Below, piece after piece: positions 1-8,634 of a DNA stretch of 64,000 nucleotides. The translations under genes and the position numbers were made by a program. The DNA lies in NCBI GenBank assembly GCA_018829445.1, contig JAHJTV010000079.1, positions 186,001-250,000 of the forward strand, given 5' to 3'. Below the pieces are notes generated by a model. That model made no database searches, was not told the origin of the DNA, and saw nothing but the letters and a program-made list of their open reading frames with translations. The first letter of the stretch is position 1. The number at the start of each line of letters is the position of its first letter. The stretch is from a bacterium. GTDB lineage: Bacteria > SAR324 > XYD2-FULL-50-16.

Positions 1-93
1 TGTCCGGCACCCTTTCCATTTTACTGATCATGGACTGTATTTTCTTAATTTTCCTGATGCCAAACGGAGCATCGCTCAGATCCGGAGGAGCAA

Positions 94-1071
94 ATGTCAG
101 TTTATCTAATTCGTAGACTCCTGCAGGCTTCAATGGTGGTGTTCTTCATGTCCGCCATTGTCTTTTCAGGAATTTACATCATCGGAGATCCAGTTGATCT
201 TCTGGTGAGCAATGAAGCAAGTCCGGAAGAGCTGGCCCGCGCTACCAAAGCTCTGGGACTCAATAAGCCATTTCATGAACAATATTTTGTTTTCTTGAAA
301 AATGCTTTACGGGGAGACCTGGGGAGATCTTTTGTATTTGGGGTTTCGGCAGTTACACTGATAATCGAACGGATGCCTGCCACCCTGGAACTTGCAGTGG
401 TGGGAATGATCATGGCACTAGTTATCGGTATTCCACTTGGCATGTACGCCGGGTTAAAACCGCATAAATTATCGAGTCGGGGTATCATGGCCGGTTCTAT
501 TTTCGGTTTCAGCCTGCCTCACTTCTGGCAGGGAATGATGATGATTCTGATCTTTTCGGTGATGCTGGGGTGGCTTCCTTCCAGTGGCCGGGGAGATACT
601 GTCACTGTTTTCGGAATCCAATGGAGCTTTTTGACATGGGATGGGCTCAGACACATTCTTCTCCCTGCACTCAACATGGCTTTGTTCAAGATGAGTTTAA
701 TCATACGTTTGACCCGTGCCGGGGTACGAGAAGCCATGCTTCAGGATTATGTCAAATTCGCCCGTGCAAAAGGTGTTTCCGGAATGAGAATTATCTGGGT
801 GCATGTCTTCAAGAATATCCTTATTCCCATTATTACGGTTTCCGGACTGGAGTTCGGGCATATGGTGGCATTTGCGGTGGTAACGGAGACAGTCTTCTCC
901 TGGCCGGGTATGGGACGACTGATTATCCAGTCAATCGAAATGCTTGATCGTCCCGTTGTGGTCGCCTATCTGATGATTACGGTTCTGTTTATTATCATCG
1001 TCAACCTGGTGGTCGACGTCTTGTATTCCATCGTCGACCCCAGGGTGCGTCTACAAAACCTTAAGGGGTAG
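94..1071 (+). CDS. Dipeptide/oligopeptide ABC transporter permease (DppB/OppB type)
   Basis: Inner-membrane permease of a peptide-type ABC importer, 325 residues, normal for DppB/OppB. It starts with an N-terminal membrane segment after MSVYLIRRLL, has a periplasmic loop containing the family-typical LGLNKPFHEQY and GDLGRSF segments, then about five further hydrophobic helices. The EAMLQDYVKFARAKG stretch near residue 215 is the EAA-type cytoplasmic loop that contacts the ATPase. The ATG is preceded by a strong GGAGGAG ribosome site. It is first of four co-directional transporter genes, two bases before the second permease. The substrate-binding protein is not visible; it could lie left of the window. 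The substrate cannot be read from this protein. Confidence 0.93.
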   Translation: MSVYLIRRLLQASMVVFFMSAIVFSGIYIIGDPVDLLVSNEASPEELARATKALGLNKPFHEQYFVFLKNALRGDLGRSFVFGVSAVTLIIERMPATLELAVVGMIMALVIGIPLGMYAGLKPHKLSSRGIMAGSIFGFSLPHFWQGMMMILIFSVMLGWLPSSGRGDTVTVFGIQWSFLTWDGLRHILLPALNMALFKMSLIIRLTRAGVREAMLQDYVKFARAKGVSGMRIIWVHVFKNILIPIITVSGLEFGHMVAFAVVTETVFSWPGMGRLIIQSIEMLDRPVVVAYLMITVLFIIIVNLVVDVLYSIVDPRVRLQNLKG

Positions 1072-1073
1072 AG

Positions 1074-1976
1074 ATGAACAAAAAAACAGCAATAACTGAG
1101 CGAGATCAAACCCCTTTGCGACTGATCATTTCTGAGTTTTTGGATAACAGGCTGGCAGTAGCTGGTCTTGTGGTGTTTCTGATCATTGTTTTGACTGCGG
1201 TCTTGGGTCCCTATTTTACACCTCAAAATCCATATGACCTGGCCCAGATGGATATCATGGATGGTAAACTTCCCCCGGGAGCCCAAAGCCTTGATGGTGA
1301 TATTTATCTGCTCGGTACAGACGAACAGGGTAGGGACATGTTCAGCGCCATTATTTACGGACTTCGACTGAGCCTCTTTGTCGGTATTGTCGCCGGATCT
1401 CTGGCGGTCGCCATTGGTGTAATGATGGGATTGGTAGCAGCTTACTTCGGTGGCAAAGTGGATACTATTATCATGAGACTGGTTGACCTGCAGCTCAGTT
1501 TCCCAACCATCCTGGTTGCTTTAATGCTTCTGGCTATATTGGGAAAAGGGGTGGATAAGGTGGTAATGGCGCTGATAATTGTACAATGGGCTTACTATGC
1601 ACGAACAATTCGCAGCACGGCAATGGTTGAACGATCAAAGGAGTACATCGAAGCAGCCCATTGTTTGGCCTTGGGGCGCCGACGCATCATCTTCAGTCAC
1701 ATGTTGCCCAACTGTCTGCCTCCTGTGATTGTTGTGGCCACAGTCAATATCGCCCGTGCCATAGCCATCGAAGCGACCTTAAGTTTTCTTGGGGTGGGAG
1801 TGCCACAAACCGAACCGAGTTTGGGAAGTCTGATCAAAGGCGGTTTCGATTTTCTATTGAGCGGAAAATACTGGATTAGTGTTTATCCTGGGATAGCGCT
1901 GGTGGTGACGATAGTTGCCATCAACCTGGTAGGGGATCATTTACGCGACGTGTTAAATCCCAGGTTGAGGAGGTAA
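1074..1976 (+). CDS. Dipeptide/oligopeptide ABC transporter permease (DppC/OppC type)
   Basis: Second inner-membrane permease, 300 residues, pairing with the upstream DppB-like protein. The N-terminus has the DppC layout: a cytoplasmic lead, one helix (LVVFLIIVLTAVLGPYF), then a periplasmic part with LGTDEQGRDMFSAIIYGLR, the diagnostic DppC/OppC signature. The EAAHCLALGRRRIIFSHML stretch near residue 195 is the EAA loop, and the C-terminus ends LNPRLRR as in the family. AGGGG(N)AGAG lies just before the ATG. It begins two bases after the first permease stop and ends four bases before the ATPase gene, so the genes are almost certainly one operon. Confidence 0.93.
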   Translation: MNKKTAITERDQTPLRLIISEFLDNRLAVAGLVVFLIIVLTAVLGPYFTPQNPYDLAQMDIMDGKLPPGAQSLDGDIYLLGTDEQGRDMFSAIIYGLRLSLFVGIVAGSLAVAIGVMMGLVAAYFGGKVDTIIMRLVDLQLSFPTILVALMLLAILGKGVDKVVMALIIVQWAYYARTIRSTAMVERSKEYIEAAHCLALGRRRIIFSHMLPNCLPPVIVVATVNIARAIAIEATLSFLGVGVPQTEPSLGSLIKGGFDFLLSGKYWISVYPGIALVVTIVAINLVGDHLRDVLNPRLRR

Positions 1977-1980
1977 AACA

Positions 1981-2961
1981 ATGATAAACCAGACCATATT
2001 GGAAGTGAACAACCTGAAGACCCATTTTTTTACCAAACAGGGAGTGGTGAAAGCGGTTGACGGTGTGAGTTTCTCGGTTGACAGAGGAAAGGTGATGGGG
2101 CTTGTGGGAGAATCCGGTTCAGGAAAAAGTATTACCGGTTTTTCCATTATCGGGCTGATTGATCCGCCCGGAAAAATCGTTGATGGTGAAATTTTACTGA
2201 ATGGCAAATCGATCACTAATCTGCCGGAAGAGCAGATGAAACAATATCGGGGACGTAAAGTTGCCATGATTTTTCAGGATCCCATGATGACCTTAAATCC
2301 AGTGCTCAGAATCGATACACAAATGATTGAGGCATTGACAACCCATGAAAAAGTGAATCGAGAAACGGCCTTGAACCGCTGTCGTCAAGCTTTGGTCAAT
2401 GTTGGAATTTCGTCACCGGATGAGCGGTTGAAGGCGTATCCTCACCAGTTTTCCGGAGGGATGAGACAACGGGTTGCCATTGCCACCGCGCTGTTGAATG
2501 ATCCCGATCTGATCATAGCCGATGAACCGACCACCGCCCTGGATGTAACGATACAGGGACAGATCCTCTACGAAGTGCAAAAACTCTGTAAAAAATCCGG
2601 AATGGCCCTGGTATGGATTACTCATGATTTGACCGTAATAGCCGGATTAGCCGATACTATCAGTGTCATGTATGCCGGTCGGATTGTGGAACAGGGAAAG
2701 CTGGATCAGGTTCTAGACACTCCGGTTCACCCTTATACCAAAGGACTAATCAGCAGTGTTCCTGGTCACAACAAAAGGGGAGGTCGCTTGGATCAGATTC
2801 CGGGAATGGCTCCTTCGTTACTGAATTTACCGGACAGTTGTGCTTTCCGCCCTCGTTGCCCTAGGGTAACGGATAAGTGTTTGAAAGCACCGGGTGAAAC
2901 AACAGTGGAAACGGCCAGAAAGATTCGCTGTTTTAACCCCATTATGGGAGATGCACAATGA
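1981..2961 (+). CDS. Peptide ABC transporter ATP-binding protein (DppD/OppD type)
   Basis: Cytoplasmic ATPase subunit, 326 residues. Visible motifs in order: Walker A GESGSGKS near residue 43, Q-loop [12 protein letters not shown], signature [12 protein letters not shown] near residue 157, Walker [14 protein letters not shown], and the switch histidine in WITHDL. The C-terminal extension carries the oligo/dipeptide transporter Cys-rich motif (CAFRPRCP...C...C) that in this family can hold an Fe-S cluster. A GAGGAGG site precedes the ATG. Its stop overlaps the next start by four bases (ATGA), pointing to coupled translation with the second ATPase. Confidence 0.95.
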   Translation: MINQTILEVNNLKTHFFTKQGVVKAVDGVSFSVDRGKVMGLVGESGSGKSITGFSIIGLIDPPGKIVDGEILLNGKSITNLPEEQMKQYRGRKVAMIFQDPMMTLNPVLRIDTQMIEALTTHEKVNRETALNRCRQALVNVGISSPDERLKAYPHQFSGGMRQRVAIATALLNDPDLIIADEPTTALDVTIQGQILYEVQKLCKKSGMALVWITHDLTVIAGLADTISVMYAGRIVEQGKLDQVLDTPVHPYTKGLISSVPGHNKRGGRLDQIPGMAPSLLNLPDSCAFRPRCPRVTDKCLKAPGETTVETARKIRCFNPIMGDAQ

Positions 2962-3965
2962 CGATGCCGCTACTATCATTAGATAATGTCTCCAAACGCT
3001 TTGTGAAACCTCTAGATATTACCGAACGTCTGCTGGCAAAATTAGGGGCTAATTTGAAGGATGAAGTGATTCATGCTGTCGATCATGTATCCTTTGACGT
3101 AAATGAAAAGGAAGTTGTTGGTCTGGTGGGTGAATCGGGCTGCGGGAAATCAACCCTGGGCCGGGTTATTGCCGGAATTCATAAACAAAGCACTGGATCG
3201 GTCAGCTACAAGGGAGAAAATGTTGATAAAATGACAGCCAGACAGAAGCACGAGGTTAATCTGGCTATCCAGATGATATTCCAGGATCCTTTCGCCTCCT
3301 TAAACCCCAGGAAAAAGGTACGGGAGATTATTGGAGAAGCACCCCTGGTTCATGGCTTGGTTAGCAAAAACCGGCTGGATTATTATGTGGATGAGCTTTT
3401 AGAACGTGTGGGGCTTGATTCCTCTTACAAGCATCGTTACCCTCATCAGTTTTCCGGAGGGCAGCGGCAAAGAATTGGAATCGCCCGAGCACTTGCGGTT
3501 CAACCCGATTTCCTGGTTTGTGATGAGTCCGTGGCGGCGTTGGATGTTTCGATTCAAGCCCAGATTTTGAACCTGTTTATTGATCTAAAGGATGAGCTTG
3601 GCTTAACCTACCTGTTCATCAGTCACGACTTAGGAGTGGTCGAGCACCTGTCTGATCGGGTGGCGATTATGTACCTGGGGCGCATTGTGGAGATGGCGTC
3701 GACGGAAGCAATTTTTGAAAAGCCCAATCACCCCTATACCAAAGCGCTATTAGCTGAAGTGCCCAGGCTTGAGAATCGACACAAGGATTTTGTCGGGATC
3801 AAAGGAGAAATACCTTCTCCCATCAACCCGCCTTCAGGATGTCACTTTCATCCCAGGTGTCTTCATGCAAAGCCGGAGTGTAGTCAGGTGGAACCAAAAC
3901 TAAAAACAATTACAAAGGACTGGCTTAGTGCCTGTCATCTGAATGATGGAGTTATCGATGATTGA
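2958..3965 (+). CDS. Peptide ABC transporter ATP-binding protein (DppF/OppF type)
   Basis: Second ATPase of the transporter, 335 residues. Walker A GESGCGKST, Q-loop MIFQDPFASLNPRKKV, signature FSGGQRQRIGIARAL, Walker B FLVCDESVAALDVS and switch histidine FISHDLG are all present. The SLNPRKKV stretch and the C-terminal CHFHPRCLHAKPEC motif are typical of DppF/OppF rather than DppD. The Walker B region reads DES in place of the more usual DEP/DEA, still with the catalytic glutamate. It overlaps the upstream ATPase gene by four bases and the downstream amidohydrolase gene by eight, so all five genes appear to be one transcript. Confidence 0.95.
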   Translation: MTMPLLSLDNVSKRFVKPLDITERLLAKLGANLKDEVIHAVDHVSFDVNEKEVVGLVGESGCGKSTLGRVIAGIHKQSTGSVSYKGENVDKMTARQKHEVNLAIQMIFQDPFASLNPRKKVREIIGEAPLVHGLVSKNRLDYYVDELLERVGLDSSYKHRYPHQFSGGQRQRIGIARALAVQPDFLVCDESVAALDVSIQAQILNLFIDLKDELGLTYLFISHDLGVVEHLSDRVAIMYLGRIVEMASTEAIFEKPNHPYTKALLAEVPRLENRHKDFVGIKGEIPSPINPPSGCHFHPRCLHAKPECSQVEPKLKTITKDWLSACHLNDGVIDD

Positions 3966-4824
3966 GCTGGATGGTGTATTCACGGTAATTGAACCGGGAG
4001 ATGTTGGCTGTGAAACAATTGTACCGGTGGTATTTGATTCGCCCCATAGTGGTGTTCAATTCCCGGAATCATTCAATACCACAGCACCGGAGCAAAAAAT
4101 CCTTTGGAACTGCGACATGCATGTAGAAAGTCTCCTGGAAGAGGCGCCGAAACATGGCGCAATTCTGCTTTATGCACAGTTTTTAAGGAGTTTCATCGAT
4201 CTACATCGAAGTTTGAGTGATATTGATGAGAGCATGCTGCAATCTCCCTGGCCAGAGCCGGTTGAACCTTCGGATAAAACCAGGTTGGGAAGAGGATTGA
4301 TCCGAAAATACGCAGATAAAGATCTACTGATCTATAATCACCTACTGACAGTGGAGGAAGTGCAGCAGAGAATCACCAACTATTATATGCCCTATCATCG
4401 GACCCTGAAAAAGTTAATGGATGATCTTCACCATCAGCATGGAAAAGTGTGGCATATCAACATGCATTCCATGCCGCCATATGGTCGGGCTTTGTTTGAG
4501 GATTCCGGAGCCAGACGTCCCGATGTCGCAATGGCCAACAAAGATGGCAGTACCTCATCCAAGGCATTTTTTGAAATGGCGGGTGACACCCTTAAAGATC
4601 TTGGGTATGAGGTTTGGATGAATAAACCCTATAAAGGACAAATTCTGATTACAGCCTATTCCGATCCGGAAAATGATCGTCATAGCATACAGATTGAACT
4701 CAACCGGAAACTGTATATGAACTGGGATGATACCCTGGCTATTCATGATGGATTTGAAAGATTCAAGGGGGATATCACCTTTTTTATTCAAAATGTCTGT
4801 CAGTTTGCAGCTCGAAATGGTTGA
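3958..4824 (+). CDS. N-formylglutamate amidohydrolase family protein
   Basis: Zinc-dependent amidohydrolase of the N-formylglutamate deformylase (HutG/FGase) family, 288 residues from the chosen ATG. Diagnostic segments: VVFDSPHSGVQFPESF near the N-terminus, FIDLHRSLSDID around residue 80 and WHINMHSMPPYG around 165; the histidines and acids in these are the likely metal ligands. The family hydrolyses N-formyl-glutamate or similar N-acylated amino acids. An in-frame ATG at 3943 would add five residues, but the ATG at 3958 overlaps the DppF stop in the usual ATG-N4-TGA manner. Its position at the end of a peptide importer operon suggests it processes an imported N-blocked amino acid or peptide (inference). 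No other histidine-degradation gene is nearby. Confidence 0.85.
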   Translation: MIELDGVFTVIEPGDVGCETIVPVVFDSPHSGVQFPESFNTTAPEQKILWNCDMHVESLLEEAPKHGAILLYAQFLRSFIDLHRSLSDIDESMLQSPWPEPVEPSDKTRLGRGLIRKYADKDLLIYNHLLTVEEVQQRITNYYMPYHRTLKKLMDDLHHQHGKVWHINMHSMPPYGRALFEDSGARRPDVAMANKDGSTSSKAFFEMAGDTLKDLGYEVWMNKPYKGQILITAYSDPENDRHSIQIELNRKLYMNWDDTLAIHDGFERFKGDITFFIQNVCQFAARNG

Positions 4825-5152
4825 GATGAAAAATGGAATCTCATATTTTTACATTGGTTTCAATCGGGAATTACCGATAATCTACAAAGAATAGGGCTAT
4901 TCCCGACCACTTGCCCTATCAGATTTCCGCTTTTTATTAACGTCTACAATGTCAATGTAAAACTTGTGTCATCGGGTTCCCTGCCTGTTTCAAGTACCTC
5001 CTTTAAAATCAAATCATGACAGCATAATTCCTGAAAAGTACCAATGTAAAACAATTGTAACCTTCTGTCTCCTCAGGCTTTTTCTGATATACTATTCTTA
5101 AAATTAGTGGGTTCCTTCCATTAATAATAACCCTCCTTAAGTGAGAATAATC
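4825..5152. other. Intergenic region without a recognisable gene
   Basis: Region of 328 bases between the transporter operon and the radical SAM gene. No supported reading frame, repeat-family member or clear terminator was seen. The stretch around 5080-5105 (TTTTTCTGATATACTATTC) is AT-rich and could contain a -10-like TATACT for the downstream gene, but no convincing -35 partner was found. Confidence 0.4.
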
Positions 5153-6895
5153 ATGAAAACTGCTCATCCCCGTCATCCTCTCGGACAAAAAGCGAGAGTC
5201 CTACTCTCCAGCGTTTTTGGCCCTTATGCCCATGATGATGAATACGGGAGTCGGAAAATCAATCCAATGGAACTTTATCATAACCAGGTAACCCGAACCC
5301 AGGGAGGGTTTTCATTAAGGATGTTCGTGCGCTCATTCGGACTGAAACTGATCCAGGAGAATCTCGAAGCTCCCTGCACTCTTTTGGATTTTCCCGATCT
5401 GGATCGTTTTACAGCGGAAATTCGGGATAACACCTATGATATTATCGGGATCAGCGGAATTGCCCCAAATCTGGGGAAGGTTAAAAAAATGTGTGAATTG
5501 ATACGAAGTTTTCAACCCGACGCAACCATAGTTGTCGGTGGACATATTGCCAACAAGGTTGATATCGAAAACGCTATTGATGCTGATTACATCGTCAAGG
5601 GGGATGGGGTAGCCTGGTTTAGAAAATTTTTAAACCAGAATGAAAAGGCTCCAGTCAAGCATCCCAAACTGCTTTCCGGGTTTGGAACCAGAATTCTGGG
5701 AGTGCCTCTGAAGGATAGACCAAATGACACGGCAGCGATTCTGATACCTTCGGTGGGTTGTCCCCTGGGGTGTAACTTCTGTTCAACCTCTGCCTTTTTC
5801 GGTGGGAAGGGGAATTTTGTTAATTTTTACGAAACAGGTAAGGAACTTTTTGATGTTATGTGCGATATCGAGAAAACCCTGAAGGTTCACTCCTTTTTTG
5901 TCATGGATGAGAATTTCCTGCTGCATCGAAAGCGATCACTGGAGCTACTGGATCTCATGAAAGCCAACGGTAAAAGTTGGGCTTTGTCTGTTTTCGGTTC
6001 AGCCAAGGTTCTAAGATCATATTCAATGGAACAACTGGCCGGACTCGGTATTGCCTGGGTATGGATAGGCCTAGAAGGGGAGGAAAGTCAGTATGGAAAG
6101 CTTAAAGGAGTTGATGCCAAAGAGCTGGTAGAAAAACTACAGGCCACCGGTATTCGTGTATTAGGATCATCGATCATAGGAATGGAAGATCATTCTCCGG
6201 AGAATATTGATCAGGTAATCGATTATGCGGTTTCTTATGACACGGTTTTCCATCAGTTCATGCTTTATACACCGGTATCAGGCACACCACTGCATCAGCA
6301 GCTCGCTCTGGAGGGGAAACTATATTCCGAAGAGGAGTTCTCCGTGGCGGACAGTCACGGTCAGTACCGTTTCAATTATCGACATGCAAATATAAAGGAT
6401 GGCAAGGAGGAAAAATACCTCATCAATGCTTTCAACAAGGATTTCAGTGTCAATGGACCCAGTCTGGCCAGATTGATCAGGGTTTTGCTGAATGGATGGC
6501 ATACCTATAAAAACCATCCGGAAAAACGCATTCGAGATCGTATTGCCTGGGAGACCAAACCGCTTAAGGCTACCTACACAGGCGCCGTCTGGGGGATGAG
6601 AAAGTGGTATGCCGACAATAAAAAAATCTATAAAAAATTGGATTCACTTCTGAGTGATCTGTATAAGACATATGGCTTGAAGACCCGGTTGTTATCTCCG
6701 TTGATCGGGCGGGTTATCTTCAGCAGATTGAAAAGAGAGGAAAAGAGGCTTGCTACTGGTTGGACCTATGAACCGACTACCTGTTTTGAAGAGAATAAAG
6801 CGGCTGTAATGTTGAGGAAAGCGGAAAGTATCAGGGTCAAAAAGCAACCGGGAAAAGTTGAAATGGGAACCCTGCTAAAACCGGCCTTGCGTTAA
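5153..6895 (+). CDS. Radical SAM protein with N-terminal B12-binding-type domain
   Basis: Cytoplasmic iron-sulfur enzyme of 580 residues from the ATG at 5153; a GTG at 5141 would add four. Residues about 60-160 form a Rossmann-like cobalamin-binding-type domain (DIIGISGIAPNLGKV, then IVVGGHIANKV), but the DxHxxG cobalt-ligand motif is not visible. The radical SAM domain follows, with the CPLGCNFC motif at C203/C207/C210 that binds the 4Fe-4S cluster and SAM. WIGLEGEESQYGKLKG and SSIIGMEDHSPENI further on match the radical SAM barrel. A basic C-terminal domain of about 180 residues follows. The gene stands alone between divergent spacing and a convergent neighbour. Family known, substrate not assignable. 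Confidence 0.85.
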   Translation: MKTAHPRHPLGQKARVLLSSVFGPYAHDDEYGSRKINPMELYHNQVTRTQGGFSLRMFVRSFGLKLIQENLEAPCTLLDFPDLDRFTAEIRDNTYDIIGISGIAPNLGKVKKMCELIRSFQPDATIVVGGHIANKVDIENAIDADYIVKGDGVAWFRKFLNQNEKAPVKHPKLLSGFGTRILGVPLKDRPNDTAAILIPSVGCPLGCNFCSTSAFFGGKGNFVNFYETGKELFDVMCDIEKTLKVHSFFVMDENFLLHRKRSLELLDLMKANGKSWALSVFGSAKVLRSYSMEQLAGLGIAWVWIGLEGEESQYGKLKGVDAKELVEKLQATGIRVLGSSIIGMEDHSPENIDQVIDYAVSYDTVFHQFMLYTPVSGTPLHQQLALEGKLYSEEEFSVADSHGQYRFNYRHANIKDGKEEKYLINAFNKDFSVNGPSLARLIRVLLNGWHTYKNHPEKRIRDRIAWETKPLKATYTGAVWGMRKWYADNKKIYKKLDSLLSDLYKTYGLKTRLLSPLIGRVIFSRLKREEKRLATGWTYEPTTCFEENKAAVMLRKAESIRVKKQPGKVEMGTLLKPALR

Positions 6896-6912
6896 TACCG
6901 GAAAGCAAAATC

Positions 6913-6987
6913 CAGCAGAACAATGAACGGTTTAGTCAAATTCAATCAGCCCAATAGTATGTTTTATGACTAAGAGGGGTTCTGCTG
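6913..6987. repeat. Nested inverted repeat between convergent genes
   Basis: CAGCAGAAC at 6913-6921 is matched by its exact complement GTTCTGCTG at 6979-6987, and inside them TTAGTCA at 6932-6938 pairs with TGACTAA at 6967-6973. The two nested stems lie between the radical SAM gene and the convergent GH130 gene. No T-run follows either strand, so it is not a standard intrinsic terminator. It may be a structured 3' end or a degraded repeat element. Confidence 0.45.
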
Positions 6988-7052
6988 ACGTGGTATCTAT
7001 CCGGATGCAGCTTCAAATGGTACTTTGGCTTAATAATTCGATAACCTCACAA

Positions 7053-8522
7053 TCATGAAGCTGCAGTATCCATACAGTTTATTAATTCGCTAACATCGAC
7101 TGTTGCTATTCCGGAATTGATATCAGACATCGCATAGGGGATAATCAGCTTGTTATTATGAATCATTGCGCCGCAAGAATAAACAACATTGGGAACGTAT
7201 CCTTCGCGCTCTTTCTCATGTGGCACAAGCAGTGGCTTCGCAAGGCGGGCAATAACCTTTGAAGGATTTTCAAGATCAAGCAGGATGGCGCCGATGCAGT
7301 ATTGACGCATGGGGCCGACGCCATGGGTGAGTACGACCCAACCCTGACTGGTTTCCAGAGGTGATCCGCAGTTGCCAATCTGGATGAATTCCCAAGGATA
7401 TTCAGGCTCCTGGATGATCTGGGATTTCTGCCAGAAATGGATATTGTCTGAGAACATGATATGATTGTTTTCGCCGTCCTGGCGAGAAAGCATGGCATAT
7501 AGACCATTAATTTTCCGGGGAAACAGCGCCATGCCTTTGTTCTGTACCGCTTTACCGTTGAGTGTCAAGATGTTGAATTTGACGAAATCCTTTGTTTCAA
7601 TCAATTGCGGCAATATCGTTACCCCGTTATAGGCTGTATAAGTTGCATAGTAGATAACCTCCCCATTATCATTGAAGAATTGCACGAAACGGGCATCTTC
7701 AATGCCTCTGCTCTCGTTTTTCGAAACCGGAAATATCACCCGCTCAGATATGCGGTGATTGGAGTGGAAACTCACTTCATAATTGGAATCTGCCAACCAG
7801 CGCATGATCTCGAATGCTCTGGTTTGGTCTTTTTTTTCAAATTGTGGTTTTTCGTGAAGATCTTTGATCTGTTCTTGCAATTCCTTAAAAGTAAAATTAT
7901 CCGGAATCCGGCTGAGCACATTTTCGGTTATCGCTTTGTTGGCTCCCATCTCGTTAAGTTTACGTTGAAAAACACTTCGGTGAAAGGCAGCGTCCAATTG
8001 GAGATCAGGTGTTTCCACAAAATCACTGATCGGATCGAAGTGTAGTCTATTATGGCCATCAAGGACACCGCTACGAAAGACAATAGACGAAACATGGCCC
8101 TCGCCGGTTGCACGGAGACTCATGACAAAGCGCAGGCTGCCTTTTTTCAGATGGCTTTGATCAGGATGAGGAACAATAGAAGGGTTGAAAAGGGCGGCTG
8201 ATTCAATGGCGTATTCTTTCGTAAAGTATGCACCGATAAGAGCTTTTTGCACCTCGCTGAGAATTGTGTCCCGGGGAAGATAGGCCTTTACCTCATTCAA
8301 GTGACGTTCAAAAATATGTCCGATGTTTTCATGCCGTCCGGAAAAATCGTCCATTATTTGAGTGAACAAGTTTGCGGCAGCTGTTTCAGAAAGAAGCATT
8401 ATCCGTTGAATCATTTTCGATATGCGATATTTGTCATCAGGAAGATGAAGACGTGTGATTACACGTGACGTATCTCCGTTAATCTTATTTGCTTTTCTTT
8501 CAACCTTTAGCTTCTGACTCAT
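7053..8522 (-). CDS. GH130-family beta-mannoside phosphorylase/hydrolase
   Basis: Predicted cytoplasmic glycosidase-like protein of 489 residues (no signal peptide). GH130 enzymes are five-bladed propellers that phosphorolyse or hydrolyse beta-mannosides. Visible: ALFNPSIVPHP near 111-120, RFVMSLRATGEGHVSSIVF near 131-149, and GIEDARF at 273-279, which corresponds to the GxEDPR catalytic-Asp motif of the family (D276, with Ala where Pro is usual). About 100 residues precede the propeller, longer than the smallest family members. The ATG follows AGGGAAAA. It is last of three co-directional carbohydrate genes with two GT4 glycosyltransferases upstream, which suggests turnover of the same mannose-containing glycan (inference). 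Whether it is a phosphorylase or a hydrolase cannot be decided by eye. Confidence 0.82.
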   Translation of the reverse strand: MSQKLKVERKANKINGDTSRVITRLHLPDDKYRISKMIQRIMLLSETAAANLFTQIMDDFSGRHENIGHIFERHLNEVKAYLPRDTILSEVQKALIGAYFTKEYAIESAALFNPSIVPHPDQSHLKKGSLRFVMSLRATGEGHVSSIVFRSGVLDGHNRLHFDPISDFVETPDLQLDAAFHRSVFQRKLNEMGANKAITENVLSRIPDNFTFKELQEQIKDLHEKPQFEKKDQTRAFEIMRWLADSNYEVSFHSNHRISERVIFPVSKNESRGIEDARFVQFFNDNGEVIYYATYTAYNGVTILPQLIETKDFVKFNILTLNGKAVQNKGMALFPRKINGLYAMLSRQDGENNHIMFSDNIHFWQKSQIIQEPEYPWEFIQIGNCGSPLETSQGWVVLTHGVGPMRQYCIGAILLDLENPSKVIARLAKPLLVPHEKEREGYVPNVVYSCGAMIHNNKLIIPYAMSDINSGIATVDVSELINCMDTAAS

Positions 8523-8634
8523 TTTTCCCTGTATGTTGTCATATTATTGTTGCTGTTTGTACTTTTTGTCCGGTTTTATGAGTTTGTGTCAGGATAAGCA
8601 ACAAATGGAACATATCCTCGAAAGTATTTCACTG

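Noticed and set aside
1-109. Two plus-strand frames open from the left edge and running into the first permease gene
   Set aside because: They are short and their translations show no resemblance to a binding-protein C-terminus; an upstream gene cannot be called.
7605-8045. Plus-strand frame of 146 codons inside GH130
   Set aside because: Shadow of the minus-strand gene; no ribosome site.
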